From: Psychrobacillus sp044762655
GTDB lineage: Bacteria > Bacillota > Bacilli > Bacillales_A > Planococcaceae
Length of the DNA: 64,000 bases
NCBI RefSeq assembly: GCF_044762655.1
Contig: NZ_JBIWER010000003.1
Location: forward strand, 310,001 to 374,000
Direction of reading: 5' to 3'
Shown in pieces: positions 41,681 to 50,164 of this stretch (its first letter is position 1; each line of letters opens with the position of its first letter). Made by a program: the position numbers and the translations under genes. Under the pieces are notes generated by a model, which saw only the letters and a list, made by a program, of their open reading frames with translations, made no database searches and had not been told where the DNA came from.

Positions 41681-41776
41681 CGATCGATCGATTATTTGAT
41701 GTGGTCGATTGATAATATGACGTCATTGATCGATTATCAATGGTGATTGATCGATTATTGCTGTTGAGTGATCGAT
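41681..41776 (+). repeat. Five spaced TGATCGATTAT-like repeats
   Basis: GATCGATTATT, TCGATTGATAATA, TGATCGATTATCA, TGATCGATTATTG and TGATCGATTTTAT recur at about 20-24 base spacing right after the ysdB terminator. The core GATCGATTAT is partly palindromic, and no frame runs through it. The role is unknown. Confidence 0.55.
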
Positions 41777-41825
41777 TTTATATTAAAAAATTGTCTAGTA
41801 GTTAAGTATAGAATATTTACTACAC

Positions 41826-41939
41826 GGATGTGCGCTTGCCGCACGCTACGCATGAGCCTTAAAGGATGGTCGCTATCGCTCCTTCATCCTTTTTTAAGTT
41901 TCATTCTTCGCGCTCTTGCGGATTGGAAGGAGCACATCC
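41826..41939. repeat. Nested inverted repeat in the ysdB-ysdA gap
   Basis: GGATGTGC (41826-41833) and GCACATCC (41932-41939) form the outer arms; TTAAAGGATG (41859-41868) and CATCCTTTTTTAA (41885-41897) the inner stem. Both intervening parts are GC-rich against an AT-rich background. From about 41940 to 42192 I see nothing recognisable. Confidence 0.5.
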
Positions 41940-42192
41940 TGTAGAATGCTGTTTTGAAGGAGATAACTTTAGTAAATTATGAATTATATATGTATGACTT
42001 ACCTATGTGGAAATTCTACAACTCATATTCTATCAATTATTGATATAAATAAACCTCATAATAATAAGTACTGATTCAGTGAAAAGTAGCGATGTTTTGC
42101 TATAACTTGAACCTGATATGTATCCTTTTCATAATCATCGGTTTTTTCATACTATCTCTGTTCAATTTCAAAGTTAATATCAACTCTATTAA

Positions 42193-42378
42193 TGATTGAA
42201 GTGCAACGCGGCGACTCCAGCGGGAACAGCGCGAGCTGAAAGCCCCGCAGGAAAGACGCTGGCCGAACTTTGTTTGGCCAATGTCTTTGCGACGAGTAAC
42301 CGCGGGAGCATATGTTTTCGTAGTGACGAGGAGATTGAAGCCGTGCCCGCGGAAAGCGTCCGCGTGTAACGGAAATCA
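42193..42378 (+). repeat. Large fold-back repeat (family 1)
   Basis: It begins TGATTGAAGTGCAACGCGGC, has GACTCCAGCGGGAA, a TGGCC/GGCCA inner hairpin and a reverse diverged copy of the 24-bp module (about 42286-42311), and ends GCGGAAAGCGTCCGCG...GGAAATCA. The outer flanks of the copies at 19428 and 58163 are not evident here. From 42379 to 42588 there is only AT-rich sequence. Confidence 0.75.
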
Positions 42379-42588
42379 TAGTATTACTAACAACTATCTT
42401 TTTAGAATCTAGTATGTATACCAAAGGTTAATTCCATTTATATGCGTATTAAAATCATCGTTTCTATAATAAGTACCTTGTTTAATTTCATAATTCTATC
42501 TAATTTTATGATTGGCATTCAACACAACTCCACTATGAATGTCTTGTGCCAACTTTATTAAACACCACTTCGCGGAAATCAGAGCAAA

Positions 42589-42623
42589 AAAAGACAGCTC
42601 TATGCAATAATCGAGCTGTCTTT
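42589..42623 (-). terminator. Terminator overlapping the end of ysdA
   Basis: AAAGACAGCTC and GAGCTGTCTTT form an 11-bp perfect stem followed by a T run on the minus strand. The upstream arm lies inside the ysdA reading frame (codons for KDSS) and the stop codon lies in the loop-proximal part. Confidence 0.85.
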
Positions 42624-42884
42624 TGTTAATATGTAAAAAATCAAAAATGCATACAAAATCATTAGCATTAAAAACCCTACACGAAAATTCGTGTGCTTCG
42701 TTTTATGGCGAAACATTTGCATGCCAATGTATGCGCCAATTCCGCCTCCAACAACCGCTAGTGTCCAAAGTGTTTTTTCTGATATGCGTTGCCCCTGTTT
42801 TCTTGCTTGTGATTTGTCATATCCCATTAAAACAAAAGCGATAATCGACATGATCAATATAAACATAAGAAGAACATTTGTCAT
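42600..42884 (-). CDS. ysdA: DUF1294 membrane protein YsdA
   Basis: A 94-residue membrane protein with a helix at about 3-21, a cytoplasmic loop GYDKSQARKQGQRISEKTLW, a short hydrophobic segment WTLAVVGGGIGAYIGMQMF and a last helix at about 70-87. The FRHKTKH motif is the DUF1294 signature. Function is unknown. B. subtilis ysdA also follows rplT. The terminator stem is built into its last codons. Confidence 0.87.
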   Translation of the reverse strand: MTNVLLMFILIMSIIAFVLMGYDKSQARKQGQRISEKTLWTLAVVGGGIGAYIGMQMFRHKTKHTNFRVGFLMLMILYAFLIFYILTKDSSIIA

Positions 42885-42904
42885 ATTTACTTTGCTCCTT
42901 GTAC

Positions 42905-42938
42905 AAAAAAAGCTGATAGAATCTCTATCAGCTTTTTT
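42905..42938 (-). terminator. Terminator of infC-rpmI-rplT
   Basis: AAAAAAGCTGATAGA and TCTATCAGCTTTTTT around ATC; 15-bp perfect stem including the A/T tails, directly after rplT. Confidence 0.9.
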
Positions 42939-42946
42939 AACTTATA

Positions 42947-43306
42947 TTATTTTGCGATTGCTTTTTTTGCTGCATCTGCAAGTTGTGTAAATGCTTGAGA
43001 ATCTGTTACTGCAAGATCCGCTAACATTTTACGGTTAACTTCGATTTCAGCTAATTTCAATCCGTGCATTAAACGGCTATATGAAAGTCCGTTCATACGA
43101 GCTGCCGCATTGATACGTGTAATCCATAGTCTACGGAAATCACGTTTTTTGTTACGACGGTCACGGTATGCATACATGAATGATTTCATTACTTGTTGGT
43201 TAGCAACTTTGTATAATGTATGTTTTGAACCGTAATAACCTTTAGCTAATTTTAATACTTTTTTACGACGACGTTTAGTTACTGGTGTGCTTTTTACGCG
43301 TGGCAT
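42947..43306 (-). CDS. rplT: 50S ribosomal protein L20
   Basis: A 119-residue ribosomal protein that binds 23S rRNA early in large-subunit assembly. The basic N-terminal extension (PRVKSTPVTKRRRKKVLKLAKGYYG, split here as PRVKSTPVTKRRRKK and LAKGYYG) and ALIDR-like helices are typical. In B. subtilis L20 represses the infC-rpmI-rplT operon by binding its leader. It lies 46 bases after rpmI and is followed by a strong terminator. Confidence 0.97.
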   Translation of the reverse strand: MPRVKSTPVTKRRRKKVLKLAKGYYGSKHTLYKVANQQVMKSFMYAYRDRRNKKRDFRRLWITRINAAARMNGLSYSRLMHGLKLAEIEVNRKMLADLAVTDSQAFTQLADAAKKAIAK

Positions 43307-43352
43307 GATTCATTACCTCCTGCTATTCTTTCGAATGATTGAATTTCTGTTA

Positions 43353-43553
43353 TTATTTCATGTAAGTTAATAAAGTTTTGATACGTTTGTAATCGCCTGA
43401 AGAAGCTACTTTAGTTTTACGTAATTTACGTTTTGCTTTAGTAGATTTATTAGCGAATAAGTGGCTTCCAAAAGCACGGTCATGTTTTAATTTTCCAGTC
43501 CCGGTTTTTTTGAAACGCTTTGCAGCTCCACGGTGAGTTTTCATTTTCGGCAT
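43353..43553 (-). CDS. rpmI: 50S ribosomal protein L35
   Basis: A 66-residue, strongly basic ribosomal protein. MPKMKTHRGAAKRFKKTGTG is the universal L35 N-terminus and the C-terminus carries KRKLRKTKVASSGDYKRIK. It lies between infC and rplT in the conserved translation operon and has a GGAGG ribosome site. Confidence 0.97.
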   Translation of the reverse strand: MPKMKTHRGAAKRFKKTGTGKLKHDRAFGSHLFANKSTKAKRKLRKTKVASSGDYKRIKTLLTYMK

Positions 43554-43583
43554 GTCGAATTCCTCCTAAACAATTGTACTCTA

Positions 43584-44102
43584 TTACTGTTTTTCGTTTT
43601 TTGGTGCAAGCACTAAAAACATACTACGGCCATCCATTTTCGGTTTTGACTCGACAGTGGATACTTCCGTACAAGCTTCTGCAAATCTATCTAAAACTCG
43701 TTGTCCAATCTCTTTATGAGTAATGGCACGACCTTTAAAGCGGATAGATGCTTTCACTTTATCTCCTTTTTCAAGGAACTTAATCGCGTTTTTTAGTTTC
43801 GTTTGGAAATCATGCTCATCGATTGTCGGGCTCAAACGAACCTCTTTCATCACGATAATTTTTTGATTTTTACGAACTTCACGATCTTTCTTTTGCTGCT
43901 CAAATTTGAACTTACCATAGTCCATGATACGAGCGACTGGCGGCTTGGCTTGAGGAGCCACAAGGACAAGATCCAAATTTACTCGACCAGCTATTTCAAG
44001 TGCTTCATTACGGGTTTTTAAACCTAATTGATCGCCGTTCTGATCAATAACTCGTAGTTCGCGTGCTCGAATGCCATCGTTTACATACATGTCTTTGCTA
44101 AT
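43584..44102 (-). CDS. infC: Translation initiation factor IF-3 (AUU start)
   Basis: A 172-residue IF-3 that checks start-codon pairing and keeps ribosomal subunits apart. The N-domain has NDGIRARELRVIDQNGDQLG and the C-domain the RNA-binding KVKASIRFKGRAITHKEIG. I start at the ATT at 44102 (ISKDMYVN), nine bases after GGAGG. B. subtilis infC uses the same rare AUU, which lets IF-3 limit its own synthesis. The open frame to 44189 crosses the leader terminator and has no support. Confidence 0.95.
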   Translation of the reverse strand: MSKDMYVNDGIRARELRVIDQNGDQLGLKTRNEALEIAGRVNLDLVLVAPQAKPPVARIMDYGKFKFEQQKKDREVRKNQKIIVMKEVRLSPTIDEHDFQTKLKNAIKFLEKGDKVKASIRFKGRAITHKEIGQRVLDRFAEACTEVSTVESKPKMDGRSMFLVLAPKNEKQ

Positions 44103-44357
44103 ATTGATCCACCTCCAAATAGTGTCGCGAATACATGGTTTGGGCATAAATTCCGTAGAAACGAATAAGTTACGCCGTTTTAGATCCATAAAAAAAGCGA
44201 ACAGACATATAATATATGTCTGCCCGCCGATATGAGTACATGTAATAACTACATGTTACAGTCGATCTTATGCTTACCAGTCAACAACACTTGTAGGTGT
44301 CAAACAGGTGAGAAGCGGGCAGCCTCTTCTTATACCGCAAACTTGTATTCAATAACC
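44103..44357 (-). ncRNA. infC leader (L20-type autoregulatory leader)
   Basis: A 255-base untranslated leader from the promoter to the AUU start. It ends in a strong terminator hairpin. Upstream are GC-rich segments (TGAGAAGCGGGCAGCC region on the plus strand) that could form the L20-binding fold and an alternative antiterminator. Assignment rests on position and the known B. subtilis leader. Confidence 0.7.
44190..44228 (-). terminator. Attenuator hairpin in the infC leader
   Basis: GCGGGCAGACATAT pairs with ATATGTCTGTTCGC on the minus strand, followed by seven T, 90 bases before the infC start. A factor-independent terminator inside a leader implies regulated read-through. Confidence 0.88.
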
Positions 44358-44363
44358 TTATTA

Positions 44364-44392
44364 ACTATAGCATGTTGATATGATCATGTCAA
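44364..44392 (-). promoter_or_regulatory. Sigma-A promoter of infC-rpmI-rplT
   Basis: TTGACA (44392-44387), a 17-base spacer and TATAGT (44369-44364): 11 of 12 consensus bases. It lies just past the thrS stop. Confidence 0.85.
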
Positions 44393-44404
44393 CAAACAAA
44401 TCTA

Positions 44405-46330
44405 TTAATGTGCTACTTCTTCTTTCAAACGTTCTAAGAACTTTGCAAAAGGAATGCTTTCTGATTTTTGTTCTCCGTATTTACGAACATTTACATTACC
44501 TGCTTCTAGCTCTTTATCGCCTAGTACAAGCATGTATGGAATTTTTTGCATTTGTGCTTCGCGAATCTTATATCCCAGTTTCTCTTCGCGGTCATCCATT
44601 TCAACGCGGAAACCAGCAGCAACTAGTTGCTCTTCAATTTGCTTAGCAAATTCAAAATGCACTTCATTGGAAACTGGAATGATTTCAACTTGGACTGGTG
44701 CTAACCAAGTTGGGAATGCACCTTTATACTCTTCGATCAAGAATGCTACAAAGCGTTCCATCGTAGAAACTACTCCGCGGTGAATAACAACTGGACGATG
44801 ATGCTTGCCATCTTCTCCAATGTAATTTAAGTCAAAGCGTTCTGGTAACAAGAAGTCTAATTGAACAGTAGATAAAGTTTCCTCTTTACCAATTGCTGTT
44901 TTCACTTGAACGTCTAATTTTGGTCCGTAGAATGCTGCTTCATCTTCGGCTTCAAAGTAATCTAAACCAAGCTCGTCCATCGCTTCTTTTAACATGCTTT
45001 GTGCTTTTTCCCACATTTCATCGTTGTCAAAATATTTTTCTTTGTTTTGAGGATCACGATAAGAAAGACGGAATGAGTAGTCTTCCAAGTTAAAATCTTT
45101 ATAAACGGAAATAATTAATTCTACGACTTTTTGGAATTCTGATTTAATTTGATCTGGCCGTACAAATAAATGCGCATCATTTAAAGTCATTCCGCGAACA
45201 CGTTGTAAGCCTGATACTGCACCTGACATTTCATAACGATGCATTGTTCCTAATTCAGCAATCCGTAATGGTAGGTTTCTGTAAGAATGCATACCATTTT
45301 TGAACACCATCATATGATGTGGACAGTTCATTGGACGAAGAACTAATGTTTCATTGTCCATTTCCATTGGTGGGAACATCGAGTCTTGATAATGATCCCA
45401 GTGACCAGATGTTTCGTAAAGCTCTTTCGAACCTAATACCGGTGTATATACATGTTTATATCCCAGTTTAAGCTCTTTATCTACAATATAACGTTCAATT
45501 ACACGACGGATTGTTGCACCGTTAGGTAACCAAAGTGGCAAGCCTTGCCCAACTTTTTGAGAAGTTGTAAATAACTCTAACTCTTTCCCTATTTTACGGT
45601 GATCGCGTTCTTTCGCTTCTTCTAGCATATTTAAGTGATGTGTAAGCTCTTCTTTTTTGAAGAATGCAGTACCGTAAATACGTTGAAGCATTTTGTTATC
45701 ACTATTTCCACGCCAGTAAGCCCCAGCGATACTTAATAGTTTAAACTCTTTAAGTTTACCTGTAGATGGAACATGGACGCCACGGCAAAGGTCAAAGAAA
45801 TCCCCTTGCTCATAAATTGAAACCTGTTCACCTTCTGGAATTGCTTCCAAAAGTTCTACTTTGTATTCATCTTCTTTAAATTTATCAAAAGCAACCTGGC
45901 GTGAAACATCATGACGAATGATTTCAATATTTTCATTAATAATTTTTTTCATTTCTTTTTCGATTAATGGTAAGTCTTCTGCAGTTATTGGTGTTGGTGA
46001 ATCAATATCATAGTAAAAACCATTTTCGATAACTGGACCAATACCTAATTTAACGTCTTTGAAAAGACGTTTTACTGCTTGCGCAAGTAAATGTGCTGAA
46101 CTGTGGCGCAAAATTTCTAGCGCTTCGTCAGATTCCGGAGTAATGATCGCGATATCTCCATCCTCTGTAATTGGCGTTTTAAGATCGATTAATACTCCAC
46201 TTAGTTTTCCAGCAAGTGCTTTTTTGCGTAATCCAGGACTGATCGATTGAGCTATTTCTTCTGTAGTTGTTGATAGAGGGAATTCCTTCACTGCACCATC
46301 TGGAAATTTCAATTTAATAATTTCTGCCAT
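44405..46330 (-). CDS. thrS: Threonyl-tRNA synthetase
   Basis: A 641-residue class II synthetase. Domains: TGS (1-62, IIKLKFPDGAVKEFP), editing domain with HSSAHLLAQAVKRLF (about 72-90) and the RGVHVPSTG segment, catalytic core with LRPMNCPHHMMVFK and the zinc Cys/His residues, and the C-terminal anticodon domain (VQVEIIPVSNEVHFEFA). I start at the ATG at 46330, eight bases after AAAGGAG. The Thr-type T-box upstream should induce it when uncharged tRNA(Thr) accumulates. Confidence 0.97.
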   Translation of the reverse strand: MAEIIKLKFPDGAVKEFPLSTTTEEIAQSISPGLRKKALAGKLSGVLIDLKTPITEDGDIAIITPESDEALEILRHSSAHLLAQAVKRLFKDVKLGIGPVIENGFYYDIDSPTPITAEDLPLIEKEMKKIINENIEIIRHDVSRQVAFDKFKEDEYKVELLEAIPEGEQVSIYEQGDFFDLCRGVHVPSTGKLKEFKLLSIAGAYWRGNSDNKMLQRIYGTAFFKKEELTHHLNMLEEAKERDHRKIGKELELFTTSQKVGQGLPLWLPNGATIRRVIERYIVDKELKLGYKHVYTPVLGSKELYETSGHWDHYQDSMFPPMEMDNETLVLRPMNCPHHMMVFKNGMHSYRNLPLRIAELGTMHRYEMSGAVSGLQRVRGMTLNDAHLFVRPDQIKSEFQKVVELIISVYKDFNLEDYSFRLSYRDPQNKEKYFDNDEMWEKAQSMLKEAMDELGLDYFEAEDEAAFYGPKLDVQVKTAIGKEETLSTVQLDFLLPERFDLNYIGEDGKHHRPVVIHRGVVSTMERFVAFLIEEYKGAFPTWLAPVQVEIIPVSNEVHFEFAKQIEEQLVAAGFRVEMDDREEKLGYKIREAQMQKIPYMLVLGDKELEAGNVNVRKYGEQKSESIPFAKFLERLKEEVAH

Positions 46331-46645
46331 TTTGAACACTCCTTTTATATTTACAATAAGTGAAAACAATAAAAAAACCCCATCCCTAAAAAGGGACGAG
46401 GTTCAAGTCGTGGTTCCACCCTTCTTCTGTCTACCCATTACTAAAAGTAATGACAAATGAAATAGACGAAGCTCTGCATCGGCTAACGGGCCGGTTACCG
46501 GTAATTGCTATTTAAATTCACAATTACTGCTCTGAGGTGGTAAATCGATTGCCGATACTTAAGAAGCTTACAGCCAAGGCTTCTCTCTCTTTAAAGTCGT
46601 ACAAACTGATTATTGTCCTCTTCCTCGCATTTACTTATTCTTATG
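46331..46645 (-). ncRNA. Thr-type T-box leader of thrS
   Basis: The T-box core AGGGTGGAACCACG (46422-46409, minus strand) precedes a terminator pairing AACCTCGTCCCT with AGGGATGGGGTT (46403-46376) and a T run. ACC in GATTTACCACCTC is a plausible threonine specifier in stem I. Confidence 0.92.
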
Positions 46646-46651
46646 AAAATG

Positions 46652-46680
46652 ATTATACGCCACAGAAAATTCAATTGCAA
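46652..46680 (-). promoter_or_regulatory. Sigma-A promoter of thrS
   Basis: TTGCAA (46680-46675), 17-base spacer, TATAAT (46657-46652) on the minus strand, giving a T-box leader start near 46645. Confidence 0.7.
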
Positions 46681-46720
46681 GATGAAATCCAATTTTCCCG
46701 AGCAATCTCTCACATATTCT

Positions 46721-47659
46721 TTAACTTTCTCTCCAATTTTTCCCTTGAAGTGCAATGGGAGTCGTAAGTGAACGAATACGCTCCATAATTCGACCAGCTT
46801 TGACTACTTCCTTTTCTCCACGTTGTGTGAAAGATAAATGATGCTGCAACTCGTCATAGTTAAAATTAGAAGACATAAAAGTTGGTAACTGTTCCGACAT
46901 TCGATAATGTAAAATCGTACCTAAGATTTCATCTCTCGTCCAGCTGGACATTGTTTCAGCACCAATATCATCTAGCATTAAAACAGGAGCTCGTTTGACG
47001 AATTCAATTTTCTCCGCAAGTGACTGATCCTGGATGGATTGCTTCATTTCTCTAAAAAATTCCGGAACATACACAACTACGGAATGTATATGTCTTGCCG
47101 CTAGCTCATTTGCGAGAGCTCCTAATAAATAGGACTTTCCTACACCAAACTTACCGTAGATATACAATCCTTTAGCTGGCAACACATTTGTACGCTCCCA
47201 CTCGTTGAGAAAATCCTTAGCTGCACGGACTGCAACTACTCTACTACCATCCTCTAAGTCCACTCCAGCAAGACTAGCCTCCATAACCTCTTTAGGCATA
47301 TGAATACTGTCAATCATGGAAGTAACCTTCTTACGCTCATCTTCAATAATACCTCGTTTACAACGAATAAAATCATTATCGATCAAGTTTCGATCAAGTA
47401 CTAGTTTAGGTTCATACCCTTTCATATAATTCTTACATTCATCTAGTGTTGGACAGGCTTCACAATTATGAGACTGTGATATAAATTCATATAGCTTACT
47501 TAAGCTACGATCGACTATCTCCTTGTTAATATGTGATGCGTTTTCCTCTAAAAAACTCTGTACCTGTTGATCTTCTAAAACTTCTTTTTTCATATCATTT
47601 AATCTCGTAGTAAATTCGGGCGACACAACTCTTCTTAAGGTTTCATTTATACGTTCCAC
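46721..47659 (-). CDS. dnaI: Primosomal helicase loader DnaI
   Basis: A 312-residue AAA+ ATPase that loads the DnaC replicative helicase with DnaB and DnaD. The N-terminal zinc-binding region (HNCEACPTLDECKNY) contacts the helicase. The ATPase has Walker A LYIYGKFGVGKSYLLG, Walker B APVLMLDDIGAE and a sensor region SSNFNYDELQHH. I start at the GTG at 47659 (MERINETLRR), five bases after AGGTGG; the GTG three codons upstream overlaps that site. It follows dnaB closely. No ytxC lies between it and thrS. Confidence 0.95.
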   Translation of the reverse strand: MERINETLRRVVSPEFTTRLNDMKKEVLEDQQVQSFLEENASHINKEIVDRSLSKLYEFISQSHNCEACPTLDECKNYMKGYEPKLVLDRNLIDNDFIRCKRGIIEDERKKVTSMIDSIHMPKEVMEASLAGVDLEDGSRVVAVRAAKDFLNEWERTNVLPAKGLYIYGKFGVGKSYLLGALANELAARHIHSVVVYVPEFFREMKQSIQDQSLAEKIEFVKRAPVLMLDDIGAETMSSWTRDEILGTILHYRMSEQLPTFMSSNFNYDELQHHLSFTQRGEKEVVKAGRIMERIRSLTTPIALQGKNWRES

Positions 47660-47668
47660 TTCTTCCAC

Positions 47669-49036
47669 CTACCTTTTTAGCATGCCTAGCTCTGCTAATA
47701 GTTTTTGACGTTCCTCATCGATATTTTGAATACCATTCGTCGAATTACCTGAGGATTTCTTCGCTTCTCCATCTTTCTTATAAAACCAATCAGGCACTTT
47801 TTCCTCCCGTGTTGGCTTTTTAGAATACGATTTTTGTGGAGAGCCTTCGTTTTTCCATTTTACGTATTGCTCATGCTCGTTTCTAGCAAGTTCCATTGCT
47901 TCTTTTGCTGTTTTGACATCTTTACGCATCCAGTGAGAAGCAATTTTTTCTGCATAATTTTTTGTGAGTTTCATATCTGTACGTAGTAATACATATTGCA
48001 GTAAAACATTGACTACCCCAATGGGCATTTTAAAATGAGTTACAAAATGATTAGCTAGCTGAACATCGGCGAGAATCGGCTCTTTCCCGTTTGCAATGTC
48101 CTTTAACACGGTTATTGGAGGAGTTGTTTCTAAATAGTGGATTAGCTCCCCTTCCTTCGTCAAAGGTTGAGTAGTATCTATAGGTACAGCTTTCTTTTCA
48201 ATTTTCTCAATTACCGGTGCCACTTTCGAAACCGTTAGTTTGTAATAATCCGCGCACGCTTTTTTTAATCTTGCTTCTGATAAATGTAAATCATCATCTA
48301 ACGCTAAAATAACTACTTTTTGCATTTCCACTGGACTTAAGTTATATAAGAAAGAGAGTTTTGCAATTACTTCTTTTGCTTCAATGTTCATCGCTGATTT
48401 AGGCACTAATTGTTCTGAAAGACCTTCTTGAAGTAATGAAAAATCAAATTCATCGTAATAAAAAGGGACAGAAGATTTTCTTTCCTTTGATTCGAAAGTT
48501 TCATCGACAGATACTGTATTATTCATTTTAGTAGATGGTTTAAATACATCGACAAAAGTTCTAGAGACGTCTGTGAAGCCCTCATTCCAATTAGCGCTTT
48601 GGACAAAGCGATTACGCAATTGTATAAAAGCATTTTCTCCTACCTTGTTTAGCAAAAACATGGATAGTAATGGATCCTTTAAGAATGATTCAGCATCTAA
48701 TGGCGCTGCAAGCTCATAATGAAATATACTTCCTTCATCCATTGTTTTTTTCCAAGTACGTAGCAGACCAATTGCCTCGAGAGCAAGACGTCCTTGAAAA
48801 ATTTTACCGATTGGCATGCCAAGAACATTCATCAGTTGATAATGCGACCATCGCTCACTGTTTTGATGTTCTCCATCTGCCCAAAGTGTCAAATACAAAC
48901 TTATACTTTCTGCTCCCACCAACGGCTGATAAAACAAAGTCAACAATTGCCGATCATAATCTGATAAAGAATATGGTAAGCGAATCATATACAAATCTGC
49001 TGGCTGTAGCTCTTTATATAGCATCGACAATTGCAT
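47669..49036 (-). CDS. dnaB: Replication initiation and membrane attachment protein DnaB
   Basis: A 455-residue helicase co-loader of the Firmicutes primosome (not the replicative helicase). YDRQLLTLFYQPLVGAESISLYLTLW is split across residues 28-53 and is the conserved N-terminal winged-helix start. Two DnaD-like domains follow (about 200-260 and 285-400), with YAEKIASHWMRKDVKTAKEAM near the end of the second. The ATG lies five bases after AAAGGAG. It sits in nrdR-dnaB-dnaI with short gaps. Confidence 0.95.
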   Translation of the reverse strand: MQLSMLYKELQPADLYMIRLPYSLSDYDRQLLTLFYQPLVGAESISLYLTLWADGEHQNSERWSHYQLMNVLGMPIGKIFQGRLALEAIGLLRTWKKTMDEGSIFHYELAAPLDAESFLKDPLLSMFLLNKVGENAFIQLRNRFVQSANWNEGFTDVSRTFVDVFKPSTKMNNTVSVDETFESKERKSSVPFYYDEFDFSLLQEGLSEQLVPKSAMNIEAKEVIAKLSFLYNLSPVEMQKVVILALDDDLHLSEARLKKACADYYKLTVSKVAPVIEKIEKKAVPIDTTQPLTKEGELIHYLETTPPITVLKDIANGKEPILADVQLANHFVTHFKMPIGVVNVLLQYVLLRTDMKLTKNYAEKIASHWMRKDVKTAKEAMELARNEHEQYVKWKNEGSPQKSYSKKPTREEKVPDWFYKKDGEAKKSSGNSTNGIQNIDEERQKLLAELGMLKR

Positions 49037-49072
49037 CTACGCTCCTTTTAGATTTTGATATATATAAAATGT

Positions 49073-49537
49073 TTATAATGATGGATTTTTCTTTAAAATT
49101 TCTTTTAGTTCATCGATGAATACATTAAGGTCTTTGAACTGACGGTAAACAGATGCAAATCGTACGTAAGCTACTTCATCTACTTCCGCAAGCTTATCCA
49201 TTACAATCTCGCCAACGTCCTCTGACTTTACCTCTGCATTACCCATTCTTCGTAATTCTTTTTCAATAGAGAACACCATATTTTCAAGTTCCTCTAGTGC
49301 AACCGGTCTCTTCTCACAAGCACGAATAAGCCCCCGCAACACTTTTTCACGACTAAACTCTTCACGAGAGCCATCTTTTTTCACAACGATTAGTGGTGTC
49401 TCTTCTACTTTTTCAAACGTAGTAAAACGAAATCCACAATCCTCGCATTCTCTTCTTCTTCTGATCGCCTTATTGTCATCCACAGGACGAGAATCGACAA
49501 CTTTTGTGCCATTATATTGACAAGTTGGGCATCTCAT
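49073..49537 (-). CDS. nrdR: Transcriptional repressor NrdR
   Basis: A 154-residue repressor of ribonucleotide reductase genes. It has a zinc ribbon with Cys3, Cys6, Cys31 and Cys34 (MRCPTC, ECEDCGF) and an ATP-cone (about 49-139) beginning VVKKDGSREEFSREKVLRGL. It senses ATP/dATP and binds NrdR boxes at nrd promoters, none of which I found in this window. First gene of nrdR-dnaB-dnaI with its own extended -10 promoter. Confidence 0.97.
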   Translation of the reverse strand: MRCPTCQYNGTKVVDSRPVDDNKAIRRRRECEDCGFRFTTFEKVEETPLIVVKKDGSREEFSREKVLRGLIRACEKRPVALEELENMVFSIEKELRRMGNAEVKSEDVGEIVMDKLAEVDEVAYVRFASVYRQFKDLNVFIDELKEILKKNPSL

Positions 49538-49577
49538 ATTGATCTCTCCTAATTCTTCACGGTAGTTTTATGTATCT

Positions 49578-49586
49578 ATTATAACA
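49578..49586 (-). promoter_or_regulatory. Extended -10 promoter of nrdR-dnaB-dnaI
   Basis: TGTTATAAT on the minus strand about 40 bases before the nrdR ATG. Confidence 0.5.
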
Positions 49587-49603
49587 ATATTCTTCTATAA
49601 AAT

Positions 49604-49634
49604 CGAAAAAGCAGAGGAATCGCTTCCTCTGCTC
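49604..49634 (-). terminator. Terminator of speD
   Basis: AGCAGAGGA and TCCTCTGCT around AGCGAT, then TTTTTCGATTT on the minus strand. Confidence 0.88.
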
Positions 49635-49655
49635 ACTCAGTCAGGTATAAATCTA

Positions 49656-50039
49656 TTACGCTTGAACTGTCATTCGTGATGCAGGCTTTTTAACAGGTCC
49701 CATACCACGTGGCATTTCTAACGTTTCGCGTGTTCCAGCGTTAAGAGCATCTGCTATATAGTTAGCTGCGATTGATGGATCTAAATCACCACATGTATAC
49801 ACATCAATGCTAGCATAACCATGCTCTGGAAAGCTGTGAATCGTTAAATGCGATTCGGAAATAATAACGACTCCACTTACACCTTGTGGTGCAAATTTGT
49901 GAAATGCAACTTCTCTGACCTCTGCACCAGATTTTAGTGCAGCATCAACAAATGTTTGCTCGATAAATTGCATATCGTTAAGTTTGTCGAAATCGCACTC
50001 CCATAGTTCTGCAATAATGTGACGTCCCATTGTTTCCAA
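49656..50039 (-). CDS. speD: S-adenosylmethionine decarboxylase proenzyme
   Basis: A 127-residue prokaryotic-type AdoMet decarboxylase that supplies the aminopropyl donor for spermidine. It self-cleaves between Glu62 and Ser63 (VVIISESHLTIHSFPEHG), turning Ser63 into the pyruvoyl cofactor; His68 and the Cys of YTCGDLDP are also present. I start at the TTG at 50039 (METMGRH), nine bases after AAGGGGG; the longer open frame is unsupported. It lies downstream of gapB, as in B. subtilis, but has its own promoter. Confidence 0.95.
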   Translation of the reverse strand: METMGRHIIAELWECDFDKLNDMQFIEQTFVDAALKSGAEVREVAFHKFAPQGVSGVVIISESHLTIHSFPEHGYASIDVYTCGDLDPSIAANYIADALNAGTRETLEMPRGMGPVKKPASRMTVQA

Positions 50040-50164
50040 TGTCCGTTTCCCCCTTTGATAAGTTTTATTTTTAACCTCAAAGTTGACTACCACGGGGGAA
50101 AGTTAGTCCTAAGAGGTCCTAACCCTTTAAGTAGTCGGTGTACAAGTAAAGTAACACGATTCTC

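Noticed and set aside
41681..41776. CRISPR array
   Set aside because: The repeated unit is about 11 bases with similar, not unique, spacers, and no cas gene is present.
42152..42424. Open frame over the 42.2-kb repeat (minus strand)
   Set aside because: Same cause: the frame spans both ends of the fold-back repeat and its protein resembles nothing.
44103..44189. Longer IF-3 from the ATG at 44189
   Set aside because: It overlaps the leader hairpin flank, lacks a ribosome site, and IF-3 homologues begin at the AUU position.
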